Origin: an uncultured Anaerolineae bacterium
Lineage (GTDB): Bacteria > Chloroflexota > Anaerolineae > J036 > Brachytrichaceae
DNA: 64,000 nt
Assembly (NCBI GenBank): GCA_938028725.1
Contig: CALIMH010000003.1
Location: 1-64,000, forward strand
Direction of reading: 5' to 3'
Shown: one piece after another, positions 1 through 9,477 of the stretch
Position numbering within the stretch: position 1 is the stretch's first letter
Layout: each line of letters begins with the position of its first letter
Position numbers and translations under genes: made by a program
The notes under the pieces: model-generated
Databases searched by the model: none
What the model was told of the DNA's origin: nothing
Seen by the model: the letters and a program-made list of their open reading frames with translations, nothing else

Positions 1-192
1 GGCCACGCCGAGGGCCAGCGCCAGGTCGGCCTGCAGGGCGCGGATTTGGCCGACGCGCGTGTGGGGGTGTGGCTCGAGCAGCAGCTCGACGAAGGCGGGC
101 AGCACCCGCCCACCCACCACGCGGGCGGGGGCGCGACGGCGAACCAACAGCGCCTCGATGCGGTCGGCGGTGTGGTTGAGTTTGCGGAACAT
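1..192 (-). CDS. FtsK/SpoIIIE-like DNA translocase, N-terminal fragment (partial)
   Basis: The frame is open from an ATG at 192 down to the left edge, so only the first 64 residues are visible. After a basic start, the segment VVGGRVLPAFVELLLEPHP, then TRVGQIRAL and DLALALGVA, resembles the short domain that precedes the motor of FtsK-type translocases. In that family a GPTVTRYxxxPxxGVKVSxI strand is followed by LADDLALALA. No Walker motif is inside the window, so the assignment rests on this one stretch. FtsK-family proteins pump double-stranded DNA using ATP. A -10 box and a LexA-type palindrome lie just upstream, suggesting control by DNA damage. The E. coli ftsK gene also has a LexA-controlled promoter (dinH), which fits. 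An unrelated damage-inducible protein remains possible. Confidence 0.42.
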   Translation of the reverse strand, partial: MFRKLNHTADRIEALLVRRRAPARVVGGRVLPAFVELLLEPHPHTRVGQIRALQADLALALGVA

Positions 193-223
193 GGCTGGAT
201 GGCGATTGGGTGATGTGCGAGAA

Positions 224-229
224 ATTATC
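224..229 (-). promoter_or_regulatory. -10 box of the FtsK-like gene
   Basis: GATAAT on the minus strand lies about 32 bases upstream of the ATG at 192. It sits directly next to the LexA-type box at 231-244, which would place the operator in the spacer of the promoter. No convincing -35 hexamer is seen. Confidence 0.4.
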
Positions 230-230
230 T

Positions 231-244
231 AGAACAAGTGTTCT
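231..244. promoter_or_regulatory. LexA/SOS-type operator
   Basis: AGAACAAGTGTTCT has perfect six-base arms around a two-base centre. It contains GAAC-N4-GTTC, matching the Gram-positive LexA consensus CGAACRNRYGTTCG at every position except the outermost base on each side. It lies 39 bases upstream of the FtsK-like start, overlapping the expected promoter spacer. The nearest other gene, the M20 peptidase, points into this region from the far side, so the translocase is the likely target. Confidence 0.55.
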
Positions 245-352
245 ACGTCAAGAGGAAATCACGAAATGTGCGGCGTTTGGGATATACGCAGGTTCGCCCC
301 CGAAGCGCTGGGGGTAGTCGCCTCTCAGTGCGGCAATCAAGCGAGGTGATAC

Positions 353-395
353 GCATAAAAAGGCAGAGCACGCAGCGGATGTGCGTGCTCTGCCT
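353..395 (-). terminator. Intrinsic terminator of the M20 peptidase gene
   Basis: A perfect 14-bp inverted repeat (361-374 and 382-395, arms AGGCAGAGCACGCA / TGCGTGCTCTGCCT) has a seven-base loop. On the minus strand it is followed by TTTTTATG. It begins 23 bases after the peptidase stop codon. It is one of very few clear intrinsic terminators in the window. Confidence 0.85.
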
Positions 396-417
396 CGTCG
401 TCGTTGGCCTGCTAGCC

Positions 418-1791
418 TCAACGAGCGAACTCGTCAATCAACACGCCGATGAAGCGCATGCCGTCGTAGTAGTTTTGCAGGATGATGTGCTCATTGGGGG
501 CGTGCGCGCGCGTGTCAGCGTGGGCAATGCCGGCGCACACCACCGGCACGCCGCCGATGAACTCGGAGAGTGAATACATTGGCCCGCTGCCAGGGCTGAG
601 CAACGCCTTCACCGGCTGCTGGCCATACACCCGCTGTGCCGCTCGCTCGGCTGCCTTCACCATGGGCGAATTCACATCGCTGAGCGCAGCCCGATAACCG
701 CCCAAGAACTTTATCTCAACATCGCTGAAGCCGTGGCGATCGAGGTGTTTCCGCAACAAGTCCAACACAAGCTCGGGGGTCAGATTGGGCACAAGACGAA
801 AATCCACCTTCGCCACAGCTCGCGCCGGCAACACGGTTTTTGTGCCCTGCCCTTCCCAGCCGCTGCTCAGGCCGCAGATCGTGGCGGTGGGCTGAAAGAG
901 CAAGCGCTTGGCAGCCTCCAACCCACTCACACCGGTGACAAACTCGCGGATGCCCCACTTCTGCTTGATCTCCTCCTCCTCAAAGGGCATTTGCGCAATG
1001 ACCGCCTCCTCCTGGGGAGTGAGCGGGCGCACGTGGTCATAGTAGCCCTCGATCAGGATGCGCTCGCTAGCGTCCTTGATGGTGCCCAGCGCCCAAACCA
1101 ATCGCCAGGCCGCGTTGGGCGCGAGCGCAGCTTGCGACGAGTGCAGATCGTGGTCCACGCCTTTGGCGTGCAGCTCAACGTAGCAAATGCCCTTCACGCC
1201 CATCGTAAGCACAAAGCGCCCTTTCTCGTCGAAGCCGCCGAACTCCCACAAGCAACCATCGAGCGGCCGGCCATCAGGTTTGCGAAGCCAATCCTGATGC
1301 CTTTCCACCCAAGCATGCAAATGAGGGCTGCCGATCTCCTCTTCACCCTCGATCAGCCACTTGATCTTGAAGGGCAACTTGCCTTGGGTGGCGAGCCAGG
1401 CCTCAATGGCGTGGATGCGGGTGACCAGTTCGCCCTTGTCGTCGCTGGCGCCGCGCGCGTAGATGCGACCGTCACGGATGGTTGGCTCGAAGGGGGGTGA
1501 CTCCCACAGCTCGAGCGGCTCTGGCGGCTGCACATCGTAGTGGTTGTAGATAAGCAGCGTTTTGTCGCCTTCGCCGATCTCGGCCCAAACCACTGGCGGG
1601 GCGTCCTCAACAGTGGGCACGATCTGCACCTCTGCGCCCAGGCTTGCCAGGCGCCGTGCCACCAACGCCGCCATCTCCAGGATTCCCTCCCCCGTTGCGG
1701 CCACGCTTGGTTGGCGCAAAAAGTCCTTGTAGTCCTCCAGCAAGCGCTCGCGATGCGCCAGCAAATAAGCGTCGAAGGTCTCCTGATTCAT
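418..1791 (-). CDS. M20 family metallopeptidase (dipeptidase-like)
   Basis: Cytosolic zinc peptidase of the M20/CNDP type, 457 residues, expected to cleave dipeptides or related N-acyl amino acids. The metal-site signatures are in order: YNHYDVQP near residue 84, ARGASDDKG near 117, the general-base region EGEEEIGSP near 152, and a C-terminal AHADTRAHAPNEHI with the last histidine ligand. A lid or dimerisation domain lies between them. The start is set at 1791 rather than the in-frame ATG at 1800, because a TATCAT box ends seven bases upstream, which fits a leaderless message. The gene is divergent from the SsnA-like gene and ends at a strong terminator. The substrate cannot be told from the sequence; dipeptidase is the common annotation for this subgroup. 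Confidence 0.88.
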   Translation of the reverse strand: MNQETFDAYLLAHRERLLEDYKDFLRQPSVAATGEGILEMAALVARRLASLGAEVQIVPTVEDAPPVVWAEIGEGDKTLLIYNHYDVQPPEPLELWESPPFEPTIRDGRIYARGASDDKGELVTRIHAIEAWLATQGKLPFKIKWLIEGEEEIGSPHLHAWVERHQDWLRKPDGRPLDGCLWEFGGFDEKGRFVLTMGVKGICYVELHAKGVDHDLHSSQAALAPNAAWRLVWALGTIKDASERILIEGYYDHVRPLTPQEEAVIAQMPFEEEEIKQKWGIREFVTGVSGLEAAKRLLFQPTATICGLSSGWEGQGTKTVLPARAVAKVDFRLVPNLTPELVLDLLRKHLDRHGFSDVEIKFLGGYRAALSDVNSPMVKAAERAAQRVYGQQPVKALLSPGSGPMYSLSEFIGGVPVVCAGIAHADTRAHAPNEHIILQNYYDGMRFIGVLIDEFAR

Positions 1792-1828
1792 GTTGCACAT
1801 GATAAAAGCGTTCGATGAGGTGAGCGGT

Positions 1829-1845
1829 CACAGCAGGCCGCTGTG
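1829..1845. promoter_or_regulatory. Inverted repeat between divergent M20 and SsnA-like genes
   Basis: CACAGC-AGGCC-GCTGTG, with perfect six-base arms, sits in the 75-bp divergent intergenic region. It is a few bases upstream of the -10 box for the rightward gene. It could be an operator for both genes, or chance. Confidence 0.25.
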
Positions 1846-1851
1846 CAGTGC

Positions 1852-1857
1852 TATCAT
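1852..1857 (+). promoter_or_regulatory. -10 box of the SsnA-like gene
   Basis: TATCAT ends nine bases before the ATG at 1867, predicting a leaderless transcript. This supports 1867 as the start rather than the in-frame codon at 1843. Confidence 0.45.
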
Positions 1858-1866
1858 CGCGTCGTC

Positions 1867-3213
1867 ATGTTGATCACGAACGCCACCATCATCACCATGA
1901 CCCAACCCAATCGCGTGATCCGCAACGGCGCGCTGCTCATTCGCGACGGGCTGATCGCCGACCTGGGCGAAGCCGAGGCAGTGCGCGCGCGCAACCGCTA
2001 CCTCGGCACGGATGTGATTGATGCACAAGGCAAGATCGCGCTGCCGGGCAACATCTGCGCCCACACGCACTTCTACGGCGCTTTCGCCCGCGGCATGGCC
2101 ATCCCCGGCGAGCCACCGCGCAATTTCATCGAAGTGTTGCAGAAGCTTTGGTGGCGGCTGGATCGCGCGCTGGACTACGAGGGCGTGCGCTACTCTGCGC
2201 TGGTGTGCTTGGTGGACGCTATCAAGCATGGCACAACCACGTTGATTGACCATCACGCCAGCCCAAACGCCATCGAGGGCGTGCTGGACACGCTCTCAGC
2301 AGCGGTGGAGGAATCTGGCCTGCGTGCCGCGCTGTGTTACGAGGTCACCGATCGCAATGGGCCGGAGGGGGCGCGGGCAGGCATCGAGGAGAACCGGCGC
2401 TTTGCCCGCGCCTGCGCCAGCTGGCGACATAGCCGCGTGAAGGCCGCCTGCGGGGTACATGCATCCTTCACCGTCTCCGACGAGACGCTAGAGCAGTGCA
2501 TCGCCGTCGCCAAAGAAGAGGGCATACCGTTGCACATTCACGTGGCGGAGGACGAAGCCGATCAGCGTGACTGCGAGAGGCGCTTCGGGATGCGCGTGGT
2601 GGAGCGCCTCCAAGCGCGCGGGGCGCTTGGCCCTCGCACGATCTGTGCCCACGCGATCCATGTCAACGCGCGTGAGATCACACTGTTGTCTGAGTACAAC
2701 GCTAAGGTGACGCACCAGCCGCGCAGCAACATGAACAACGGCGTGGGCGTGGCCGACGTGCCGGCCATGTTACAGGCCGGCGTGTGCGTCGGCCTAGGCA
2801 ACGACGGCTTCTCCAACGACGCCTTCGCCGAGATGAAAGTGGCCGACATGCTGCAGAAAGTGCATCGCCGCGACCCTCGCGCGCTGGGCGCCGAAGCAGT
2901 GGTGCGCATGGCCTACGCCCACAACGCCCGCATCGCACAGCTCTTCTGGCCAAACGCCACCGGCACGCTCGAAATCAGCGCCCCAGGCGACGTGATTCTG
3001 CTGGACTACAAGCCGTTCACCGAACTGCACGCTGACAACGTCCCCTGGCACATGCTCTTTGGCATGAGCGGCGGCATGGTCACCCACACGATCGTCGGCG
3101 GCCGAGTGCTAATGGCCGACCGCGAACTGGTGACGCTGGACGAGGCCGAGATAGCCGCTAAAGCACGCGAAGCGGCCGACCGCGCCTGGGCGCGTGTGCG
3201 CGAGCTGGCCTGA
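1867..3213 (+). CDS. ssnA: SsnA-type amidohydrolase
   Basis: Metal-dependent amidohydrolase of the TRZ/ATZ superfamily, 448 residues. It matches E. coli SsnA by several distinctive stretches: LWWRLDRALD, a later IDHHASP, TDRNG, and RSNMNN followed by VG. The metal ligands are visible: HTHF near residue 66, HIHVAED, CAHAIH, and an aspartate in GNDGFSND. The fold deaminates or hydrolyses cyclic C-N bonds, but the substrate of SsnA is not established. In enterobacteria and clostridia it accompanies selenium-dependent molybdenum hydroxylases. None of those genes is nearby here, which is unusual. The start at 1867 is chosen because the family begins directly with the MLIxNAxI strand and a -10 box lies nine bases upstream. 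It ends two bases before the convergent exporter gene. A generic cytosine or SAH deaminase is the alternative. Confidence 0.8.
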   Translation: MLITNATIITMTQPNRVIRNGALLIRDGLIADLGEAEAVRARNRYLGTDVIDAQGKIALPGNICAHTHFYGAFARGMAIPGEPPRNFIEVLQKLWWRLDRALDYEGVRYSALVCLVDAIKHGTTTLIDHHASPNAIEGVLDTLSAAVEESGLRAALCYEVTDRNGPEGARAGIEENRRFARACASWRHSRVKAACGVHASFTVSDETLEQCIAVAKEEGIPLHIHVAEDEADQRDCERRFGMRVVERLQARGALGPRTICAHAIHVNAREITLLSEYNAKVTHQPRSNMNNGVGVADVPAMLQAGVCVGLGNDGFSNDAFAEMKVADMLQKVHRRDPRALGAEAVVRMAYAHNARIAQLFWPNATGTLEISAPGDVILLDYKPFTELHADNVPWHMLFGMSGGMVTHTIVGGRVLMADRELVTLDEAEIAAKAREAADRAWARVRELA

Positions 3214-3215
3214 GC

Positions 3216-3971
3216 CTACAACCAGCCCAATGCCTGGCCGATGGTGCGCGCGCTAAGCAACATCACCAGCCCACCGACCAGCAGCATCAACGGACGGACC
3301 GGCACACAGCGGGCTAGCCATGCTGCCAGCGGCGCCGCCACCGCCCCGCCCAGCGCCAAACCCACAATAGCCGGCCAGTGTGAGAGACCGATGGTCAACG
3401 CGAAGGTCACAGCAGCAGACAAAGCCACAAAGAACTCCACCGCGTTCGCCGAGCCGATAGCGAAGCGAGGATGATTACCACGCGCGATGAGGGTAGTAGT
3501 GACGATCGGCCCCCAACCACCACCGCCGGCAGCGTCGAGAAAGCCGCCTACCAGCCCCAGCGGAGCGATGTGACTGCGCACGTTGAGCGGCACACTCGAC
3601 CGTACTGCCTTCGAGACGATCACACCTCCCATTACCAGCAAATACGCGGAGACCAGCGGACGCACTGCATCAGCAGGAGAGCTGACCAGGACAAAGGCGC
3701 CGGCCGCTGCGCCGACCACCCCTGGCAACAACAGATGCTTGATCAAGTAACGATCCGTGTTGCCGAAGGTGTGATGGCTCAAACCCGACACGCCAGTAGT
3801 GACAACTTCTGCTGCGTGCACGCTGGCGCTGGCCACTTGCGGCGGCACGCCTATAGCAAGCAAGAACGCCGTGGCGCTCACACCGTAGGCCATACCCAGC
3901 GTGCCATCTACCATTTGTGCGACAAAGCCAGCAAGCACAAACAGCGCAACGTTGTTCCAATCAACAACCAC
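3216..3971 (-). CDS. TauE/SafE family sulfite/anion permease
   Basis: Polytopic membrane protein, about 251 residues, with the TauE/SafE pattern of seven to eight hydrophobic helices in two repeats. The repeated glycine-rich segments VDGTLGMAYGV (N-terminal half) and GFLDAAGGGGWGPI (C-terminal half) are characteristic. The family exports sulfite, sulfonates or other small anions. The divergent neighbour activates sulfate (Sat-CysC), so sulfur-oxyanion transport is a reasonable inference. A GTG start at 3971 is preferred because TATTAT lies nine bases upstream; an ATG at 3992 is in frame but overlaps that promoter. It converges on the SsnA-like gene with a two-base gap. Confidence 0.8.
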   Translation of the reverse strand: MVVDWNNVALFVLAGFVAQMVDGTLGMAYGVSATAFLLAIGVPPQVASASVHAAEVVTTGVSGLSHHTFGNTDRYLIKHLLLPGVVGAAAGAFVLVSSPADAVRPLVSAYLLVMGGVIVSKAVRSSVPLNVRSHIAPLGLVGGFLDAAGGGGWGPIVTTTLIARGNHPRFAIGSANAVEFFVALSAAVTFALTIGLSHWPAIVGLALGGAVAAPLAAWLARCVPVRPLMLLVGGLVMLLSARTIGQALGWL

Positions 3972-3980
3972 AGGGCAGCG

Positions 3981-3986
3981 ATAATA
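3981..3986 (-). promoter_or_regulatory. -10 box of the TauE/SafE gene
   Basis: TATTAT on the minus strand, nine bases before the GTG at 3971. It decides the start choice for the exporter. Confidence 0.4.
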
Positions 3987-4000
3987 TATCATCCCCGACT

Positions 4001-4018
4001 CAGGCGAGCGTTCGCCTG
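4001..4018. promoter_or_regulatory. Palindrome between tauE-like and sat-cysC genes
   Basis: CAGGCGAGCGTTCGCCTG has seven-base perfect arms around a four-base centre. It lies in the middle of the divergent promoter region, 15 bases beyond the exporter -10 box and 37 bases before the sat start. This is the position expected of a shared operator for a sulfur-responsive regulator; no regulator gene is adjacent. Confidence 0.4.
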
Positions 4019-4034
4019 CTGACAACAACCATAA

Positions 4035-5780
<1,746 letters not shown>

Positions 5781-5825
5781 GCTGAGCTTCTCAACCATCG
5801 TTCGCACGCTCAGGCGCACATGCGA

Positions 5826-5831
5826 TAGAAT
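5826..5831 (+). promoter_or_regulatory. -10 box of the CopZ-like gene
   Basis: TAGAAT ends eight bases before the ATG at 5840, predicting a leaderless transcript. Confidence 0.45.
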
Positions 5832-5839
5832 AAGCACAG

Positions 5840-6283
5840 ATGCAGGTCAGCTTCGAGGAGCGCTCGCCCAACCCACCCAACTGCCCACGCTGCCTGCAAA
5901 AAGGCAGGTCCGTGCCACGCGAGACTGTGCAAGCGCTGGTCAACATCTCGCTGCGACACGTGCGGAGCTCCTACTACTTCTGCGCCACAGCCTCCTGCCC
6001 GGTGGTGTACTTCTCCTCGGTCGACAACTCCACGTTCGACACCTCCCAAGTGCGCGAGCGGGTGTATCAGAAGGCAAGCACCCAGGACGATACGCTCGTG
6101 TGCTACTGTTTCCAACACACCGTCGCTGAGATTCGCGACGCCACACCAGCCAAACGGGAGGCGATCATGCGAGACATCGAGGAAGGCATCCGCACCCACC
6201 AGTGCGCTTGTCGCGTGCGCAATCCCCAAGGCACGTGCTGCTTGGCCAACGTGCGACAGCTTGCTGCACAGTCCACTCGCTGA
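5840..6283 (+). CDS. CopZ-like 2Fe-2S cluster-binding protein (Csac_0668-type)
   Basis: Small cytosolic metalloprotein, 147 residues. The N-terminal half resembles the zinc-binding N-terminal domain of Archaeoglobus CopZ: C15-PR-C18 and C48-C53 in the YFCATASCPVVYF segment. The C-terminal half is a BFD-like 2Fe-2S domain with C88/C90 (VCYCF) and C122, C124, C133 and C134. Related proteins in clostridia include selenoprotein forms; here every such site is an ordinary cysteine codon. The role may be copper delivery or redox, but is unproven. It follows sat-cysC by 59 bases with its own -10 box and precedes a rhodanese. Confidence 0.75.
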   Translation: MQVSFEERSPNPPNCPRCLQKGRSVPRETVQALVNISLRHVRSSYYFCATASCPVVYFSSVDNSTFDTSQVRERVYQKASTQDDTLVCYCFQHTVAEIRDATPAKREAIMRDIEEGIRTHQCACRVRNPQGTCCLANVRQLAAQSTR

Positions 6284-6380
6284 TAAGGCATAAGCTAGCC
6301 GGCGCCCTCAGCCTTGGCGCAGGCTTTACCTGGCCAGCGCGTGAAACTTTTTGACCTGCTGCGCATCTAACTAAGCGACA

Positions 6381-6854
6381 ATGAACAAGCGCACCAAACA
6401 GCGAGCAGCGCAAGCTGCGCAGCAGTGGCCGCCCCTTACGCTTCCTGCCGTAGCATTAGTGGTGATCGCAGTGCTGGTGGGCGCAGTTTTGCTGCTCCAA
6501 CGCAATGAGCCGCCTGCTACACAGCCTAGCGCTGAACAGGGCCTGCCGCCCACGATCAGCGTGGAGCAGGCCTACGCCCTGTACCAGCAGCCCAACGTGT
6601 TCTTCCTGGATGTGCGGGAGCCATTTGAGTGGGAGGCTATCCGCATCCCGAACAGCGCGCTGATCCCGCTTGGCCAATTGGCGAACCGAGTGGATGAGCT
6701 GCCGCGCGACAAGCAGATCGTCGTGGTGTGTCGCTCGGGGAACCGCTCACAAGCGGGACGGGACATCCTCAAGCGGGCCGGCTTCGCTCAGGTGACCAGC
6801 ATGAACGGCGGCGTGAACGCTTGGCGCGCCAGAGGATTTCCCACGCTCCCGTGA
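6381..6854 (+). CDS. Membrane-anchored rhodanese-like protein
   Basis: 157 residues with a basic N-terminus, a single transmembrane helix at about 20-39, and one rhodanese domain facing the outside. The CDC25-like features FLDVREPFEWE and the active loop VVCRSGNRSQ, with catalytic C117, are intact, followed by the MNGGVNAWRARGFP motif. Rhodaneses transfer sulfane sulfur from thiosulfate or a persulfide to a thiol acceptor. Its place behind sat-cysC and an iron-sulfur protein suggests extracytoplasmic sulfur handling, but no substrate is shown. The 97-bp upstream gap has no obvious hairpin. Confidence 0.88.
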   Translation: MNKRTKQRAAQAAQQWPPLTLPAVALVVIAVLVGAVLLLQRNEPPATQPSAEQGLPPTISVEQAYALYQQPNVFFLDVREPFEWEAIRIPNSALIPLGQLANRVDELPRDKQIVVVCRSGNRSQAGRDILKRAGFAQVTSMNGGVNAWRARGFPTLP

Positions 6855-6878
6855 GCGGCACACCGGCCAGACAGCTCC

Positions 6879-6884
6879 TATAAT
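6879..6884 (+). promoter_or_regulatory. -10 box of the HIT gene
   Basis: Consensus TATAAT, ending nine bases before the ATG at 6894. It is the clearest case of an apparently leaderless gene here. Confidence 0.55.
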
Positions 6885-6893
6885 GCGAGCGCA

Positions 6894-7241
6894 ATGGCCG
6901 AGGACACCATCTTCGCACGCATCGTGCGCGGCGAAGTGCCGGCCACCATCGTGTATCGAGACGACATGGTGACCGCCTTCCGCGACATTGCGCCCGTCGC
7001 GCCCACGCACATTTTGATCGTCCCCAATCGCACCATCCCCACCCTGAACGATCTCACTGCTGACGACGCTGCGCTCATCGCTCACATGGTGCTGACCGCA
7101 CAGCGGCTGGCCCAGCAAGAAGGTATCGCAGAGAGCGGCTACCGAGTTGTGATCAACTGCAACCCGCAGGGTGGCCAGAGCGTGTACCACCTGCATTTGC
7201 ATCTGATCGGCGGGCGCAAGATGAGTTGGCCACCCGGCTAA
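6894..7241 (+). CDS. HIT family nucleotide hydrolase (HinT-like)
   Basis: 115 residues, full length for a HinT-type protein. The core is typical: EDTIFARIVRGEVPATIVYRDD at the start, HILIVPN, and the catalytic histidine triad YHLHLHLIGG at 99-103. HinT enzymes hydrolyse adenosine phosphoramidates and lysyl- or other aminoacyl-adenylates. Its own TATAAT box nine bases upstream makes a leaderless message likely. The stop codon overlaps that of the convergent membrane protein gene by four bases. Confidence 0.93.
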   Translation: MAEDTIFARIVRGEVPATIVYRDDMVTAFRDIAPVAPTHILIVPNRTIPTLNDLTADDAALIAHMVLTAQRLAQQEGIAESGYRVVINCNPQGGQSVYHLHLHLIGGRKMSWPPG

Positions 7242-8350
7242 GGTGCGTCCATGCGCGCGCTGCTCTCGCGCAGCAGCGCCCACATACGTGCCTCAAACAC
7301 CACCCCAAAGGCTGCAACCAGGCTGGTGAACAACACCCCGCTGATCACGTAAAGCGACTGCGCCATGTGCCAAATCCAAAAGCCGGTTTGGAGCACACTG
7401 CGCATAGCCGCCACGACGCTCACCTGGTGCAAGCCAACAGGCAGCAACAGCAGCAACGCCAGCAGCAAACCGCTCAACACACGCAGCACCCAACGCCAGC
7501 GGATCACGCGCCATGCCTGGGTTGCCCCCATTAGCACGCTCTCACGCAACGCGACGACGGTTGACTTATGGCTCATCATTGCGGCAGTGCTCATGCTGAG
7601 CAGCGCATCACCCATCATCAAGACCAACAAGCCGCTGGCGCCAACTACCCACCGCCACAGCTTCACCTGCCGCGCCCAGAACTCAAGGTCGATCAGCGAG
7701 TAGAACGTGCTGCTCGCAGCCGTGCGGGAAAGCGCAAACCGATAGGAGCTGAGCCATTCACTCATCGGCGGGCTTGGAGCCGGCAGCATCGCATCAATGG
7801 TGCGGGTGATCACCCACATCAAGCCGCTATCGACGTCAGCGCGGAGCCAGCGGAAGCTGGAGCTATCTAGGCGCAGTTCGCGCAGCAGGCTGATCACACC
7901 GATATTGCCGAGCGTGTAAATCGCGCCCGTCAGTAAGGCGATCAGCAGCAACCCATGGCCGCGTTGAATCGCAGCGTGCAGCGCTTGTCGCCACGACATC
8001 GCTCCCAACTGCTCGGCATTCAAGGCTGCCCAGGCCAGCACACCGCGACCTAACGAGACCGTGAAAATCCCGATCACGGCCTGCGCCAGCATCTGCACTT
8101 GGAAGGCAGACGCCACACGAGCGGTGTGCGTGCCAAAGCGCACCACCGCCTCTGCGATCAGCCCAGCGTAGAGCAAGGCTCCGATCACGCTGGCTAGGCC
8201 AAAGCTAAACAGCGCCGCAGCCAGCAGAAAGGCTGGGTGAGCGGCGAAGACGCGCCAGGTAGCCAGCCACACCTGCGCGAACGTCAACCGGCTAGCCCCG
8301 CCCAGCCGTCGCGAAACCACGCGAGAGGGTATTTCCAGCGCACCTTGCAT
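7238..8350 (-). CDS. Multi-pass membrane protein of unknown function
   Basis: I do not recognise a named family. From an ATG at 8350 it encodes about 370 residues with roughly six to seven hydrophobic helices: two near the N-terminus (FLLAAALFSFGLASVIGALL), one near 90-110, one near 135-155, and three in the C-terminal third. There is a long hydrophilic stretch around 165-230. The organisation recalls the helix-rich regulatory or permease-like membrane proteins often annotated only by length in Chloroflexota. An in-frame start at 8392 would add a Cys/Arg-rich leader with no conserved look, so 8350 is preferred. The gene is convergent with the HIT gene and codirectional with the TPR-like gene upstream. 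Confidence 0.7.
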   Translation of the reverse strand: MQGALEIPSRVVSRRLGGASRLTFAQVWLATWRVFAAHPAFLLAAALFSFGLASVIGALLYAGLIAEAVVRFGTHTARVASAFQVQMLAQAVIGIFTVSLGRGVLAWAALNAEQLGAMSWRQALHAAIQRGHGLLLIALLTGAIYTLGNIGVISLLRELRLDSSSFRWLRADVDSGLMWVITRTIDAMLPAPSPPMSEWLSSYRFALSRTAASSTFYSLIDLEFWARQVKLWRWVVGASGLLVLMMGDALLSMSTAAMMSHKSTVVALRESVLMGATQAWRVIRWRWVLRVLSGLLLALLLLLPVGLHQVSVVAAMRSVLQTGFWIWHMAQSLYVISGVLFTSLVAAFGVVFEARMWALLRESSARMDAP

Positions 8351-8459
8351 GACACATCTGCTGCGGCCACACTCGCATCGCCGGCTGCTCATCGCCGGTG
8401 CAAGGCAACGGACGCCATAACGGGATGATACCTGCGGCTGGGCGGAGGGGGTGCTTGGT

Positions 8460-9392
8460 TCAAGGGGGTGGCGTGCCGGCGAATGGTTCGGTCTGTAGGA
8501 GCAGCGCCAACCTCACCCGCGCCATTGCCGAGAGCGTGGTATCGCCCTGAGCCTCTGCCATCTCACTGGCTCGTTGCAAGTCGCGGATCGCATCCGCGAA
8601 GTTACGCAACTGTTCATAGCCGGCGGCGCGCAGCATCAGCGCGGCTGCGTTGGCCGGGTTGTGCTGAAGCGCGCAGTCAGCGTCACGCACCACTGCTTGG
8701 CCACGACGCAAAGCCAACCAGGCTTGTGCCCGCTCCATGCAAAACATCTCCTCGCCGAGGGCTTGACGGGCGCGCCCAAAACTTTCCTGGGCAGCTGCTT
8801 GATCGGGGCTCAGCACGCCGCGCCAAATCAGCAGCGCTGGGGCATCGGGCGAGGCCGCCAGGCCCTCCTCAATCGCAGCGCGCGCGCGCGTCCACTCACC
8901 CTCCTCCGCTGCGCGCTCCGCTCGCAGGATCGCCTCCGCCACGGGATCGCGCGGGAAGAGCGTCTCCCGAAATAGCCAGGCCAGCCCGCCCAGCGCTGCC
9001 ATCGCCATGAGCGCCACAAAGGCTATCCTCCAGTTGCGACGGCGTTCCTCGCGCAGTTGGGCGTTGAGTTGCCACCATGGCGACCGGGGATTGCGGGCGT
9101 GTTGGCTGCGCAGCTCGGCAAAAGCTTGCGCACCGCCAACCAGCCGCACGACTTCGGCCTTGCGCCGGCTGAGCTGACCGACCAGCGCGTCGAAGCGAGC
9201 CTGCTCGGCGCGCACGTCGGCGCCGTTTTGCAGCAAACTTTCCAGCAGCGCTGCTGCCGTGTCCAGGCAAGTCAGCATCTGTTGCACGCGCGCCGGCGAG
9301 AGTCGGGCCAGAGCGATCTCGCACTGCGTGAGCAGGTCGCGCAAGCGGTCGCCCTCACTGAGCGGCTGAAGGCTTTGCTGCAGCTTACTCAT
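8460..9392 (-). CDS. Single-span membrane protein with TPR-like C-terminal region
   Basis: About 310 residues from the ATG at 9392. Residues 1-110 are helical and charged, perhaps coiled coil. A transmembrane helix follows near 120-140 (IAFVALMAMAALGGLAWLF). The C-terminal half is a set of short amphipathic helices with TPR spacing: AERAAEEGEWTRARAAIEEG, AAQESFGRARQAL, DADCALQHNPANAAAL, NFADAIRDLQRA. TPR folds mediate protein binding, but the partner is unknown. It is divergent from pncB by 85 bases and upstream of the other membrane protein, so the two may be co-transcribed. Confidence 0.7.
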   Translation of the reverse strand: MSKLQQSLQPLSEGDRLRDLLTQCEIALARLSPARVQQMLTCLDTAAALLESLLQNGADVRAEQARFDALVGQLSRRKAEVVRLVGGAQAFAELRSQHARNPRSPWWQLNAQLREERRRNWRIAFVALMAMAALGGLAWLFRETLFPRDPVAEAILRAERAAEEGEWTRARAAIEEGLAASPDAPALLIWRGVLSPDQAAAQESFGRARQALGEEMFCMERAQAWLALRRGQAVVRDADCALQHNPANAAALMLRAAGYEQLRNFADAIRDLQRASEMAEAQGDTTLSAMARVRLALLLQTEPFAGTPPP

Positions 9393-9477
9393 CGAGACGC
9401 ATCTCAAGCATACGCTAGCCGGCTGAGCGCAGCATCAAGGCTTGCCAGCCGGGAATTGGAGATAATTGCATCGTGCT

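Noticed and set aside
5840-6283. Selenocysteine in the CopZ-like protein.
   Set aside because: No in-frame TGA occurs; the sites that are Sec in some relatives are cysteine codons here.
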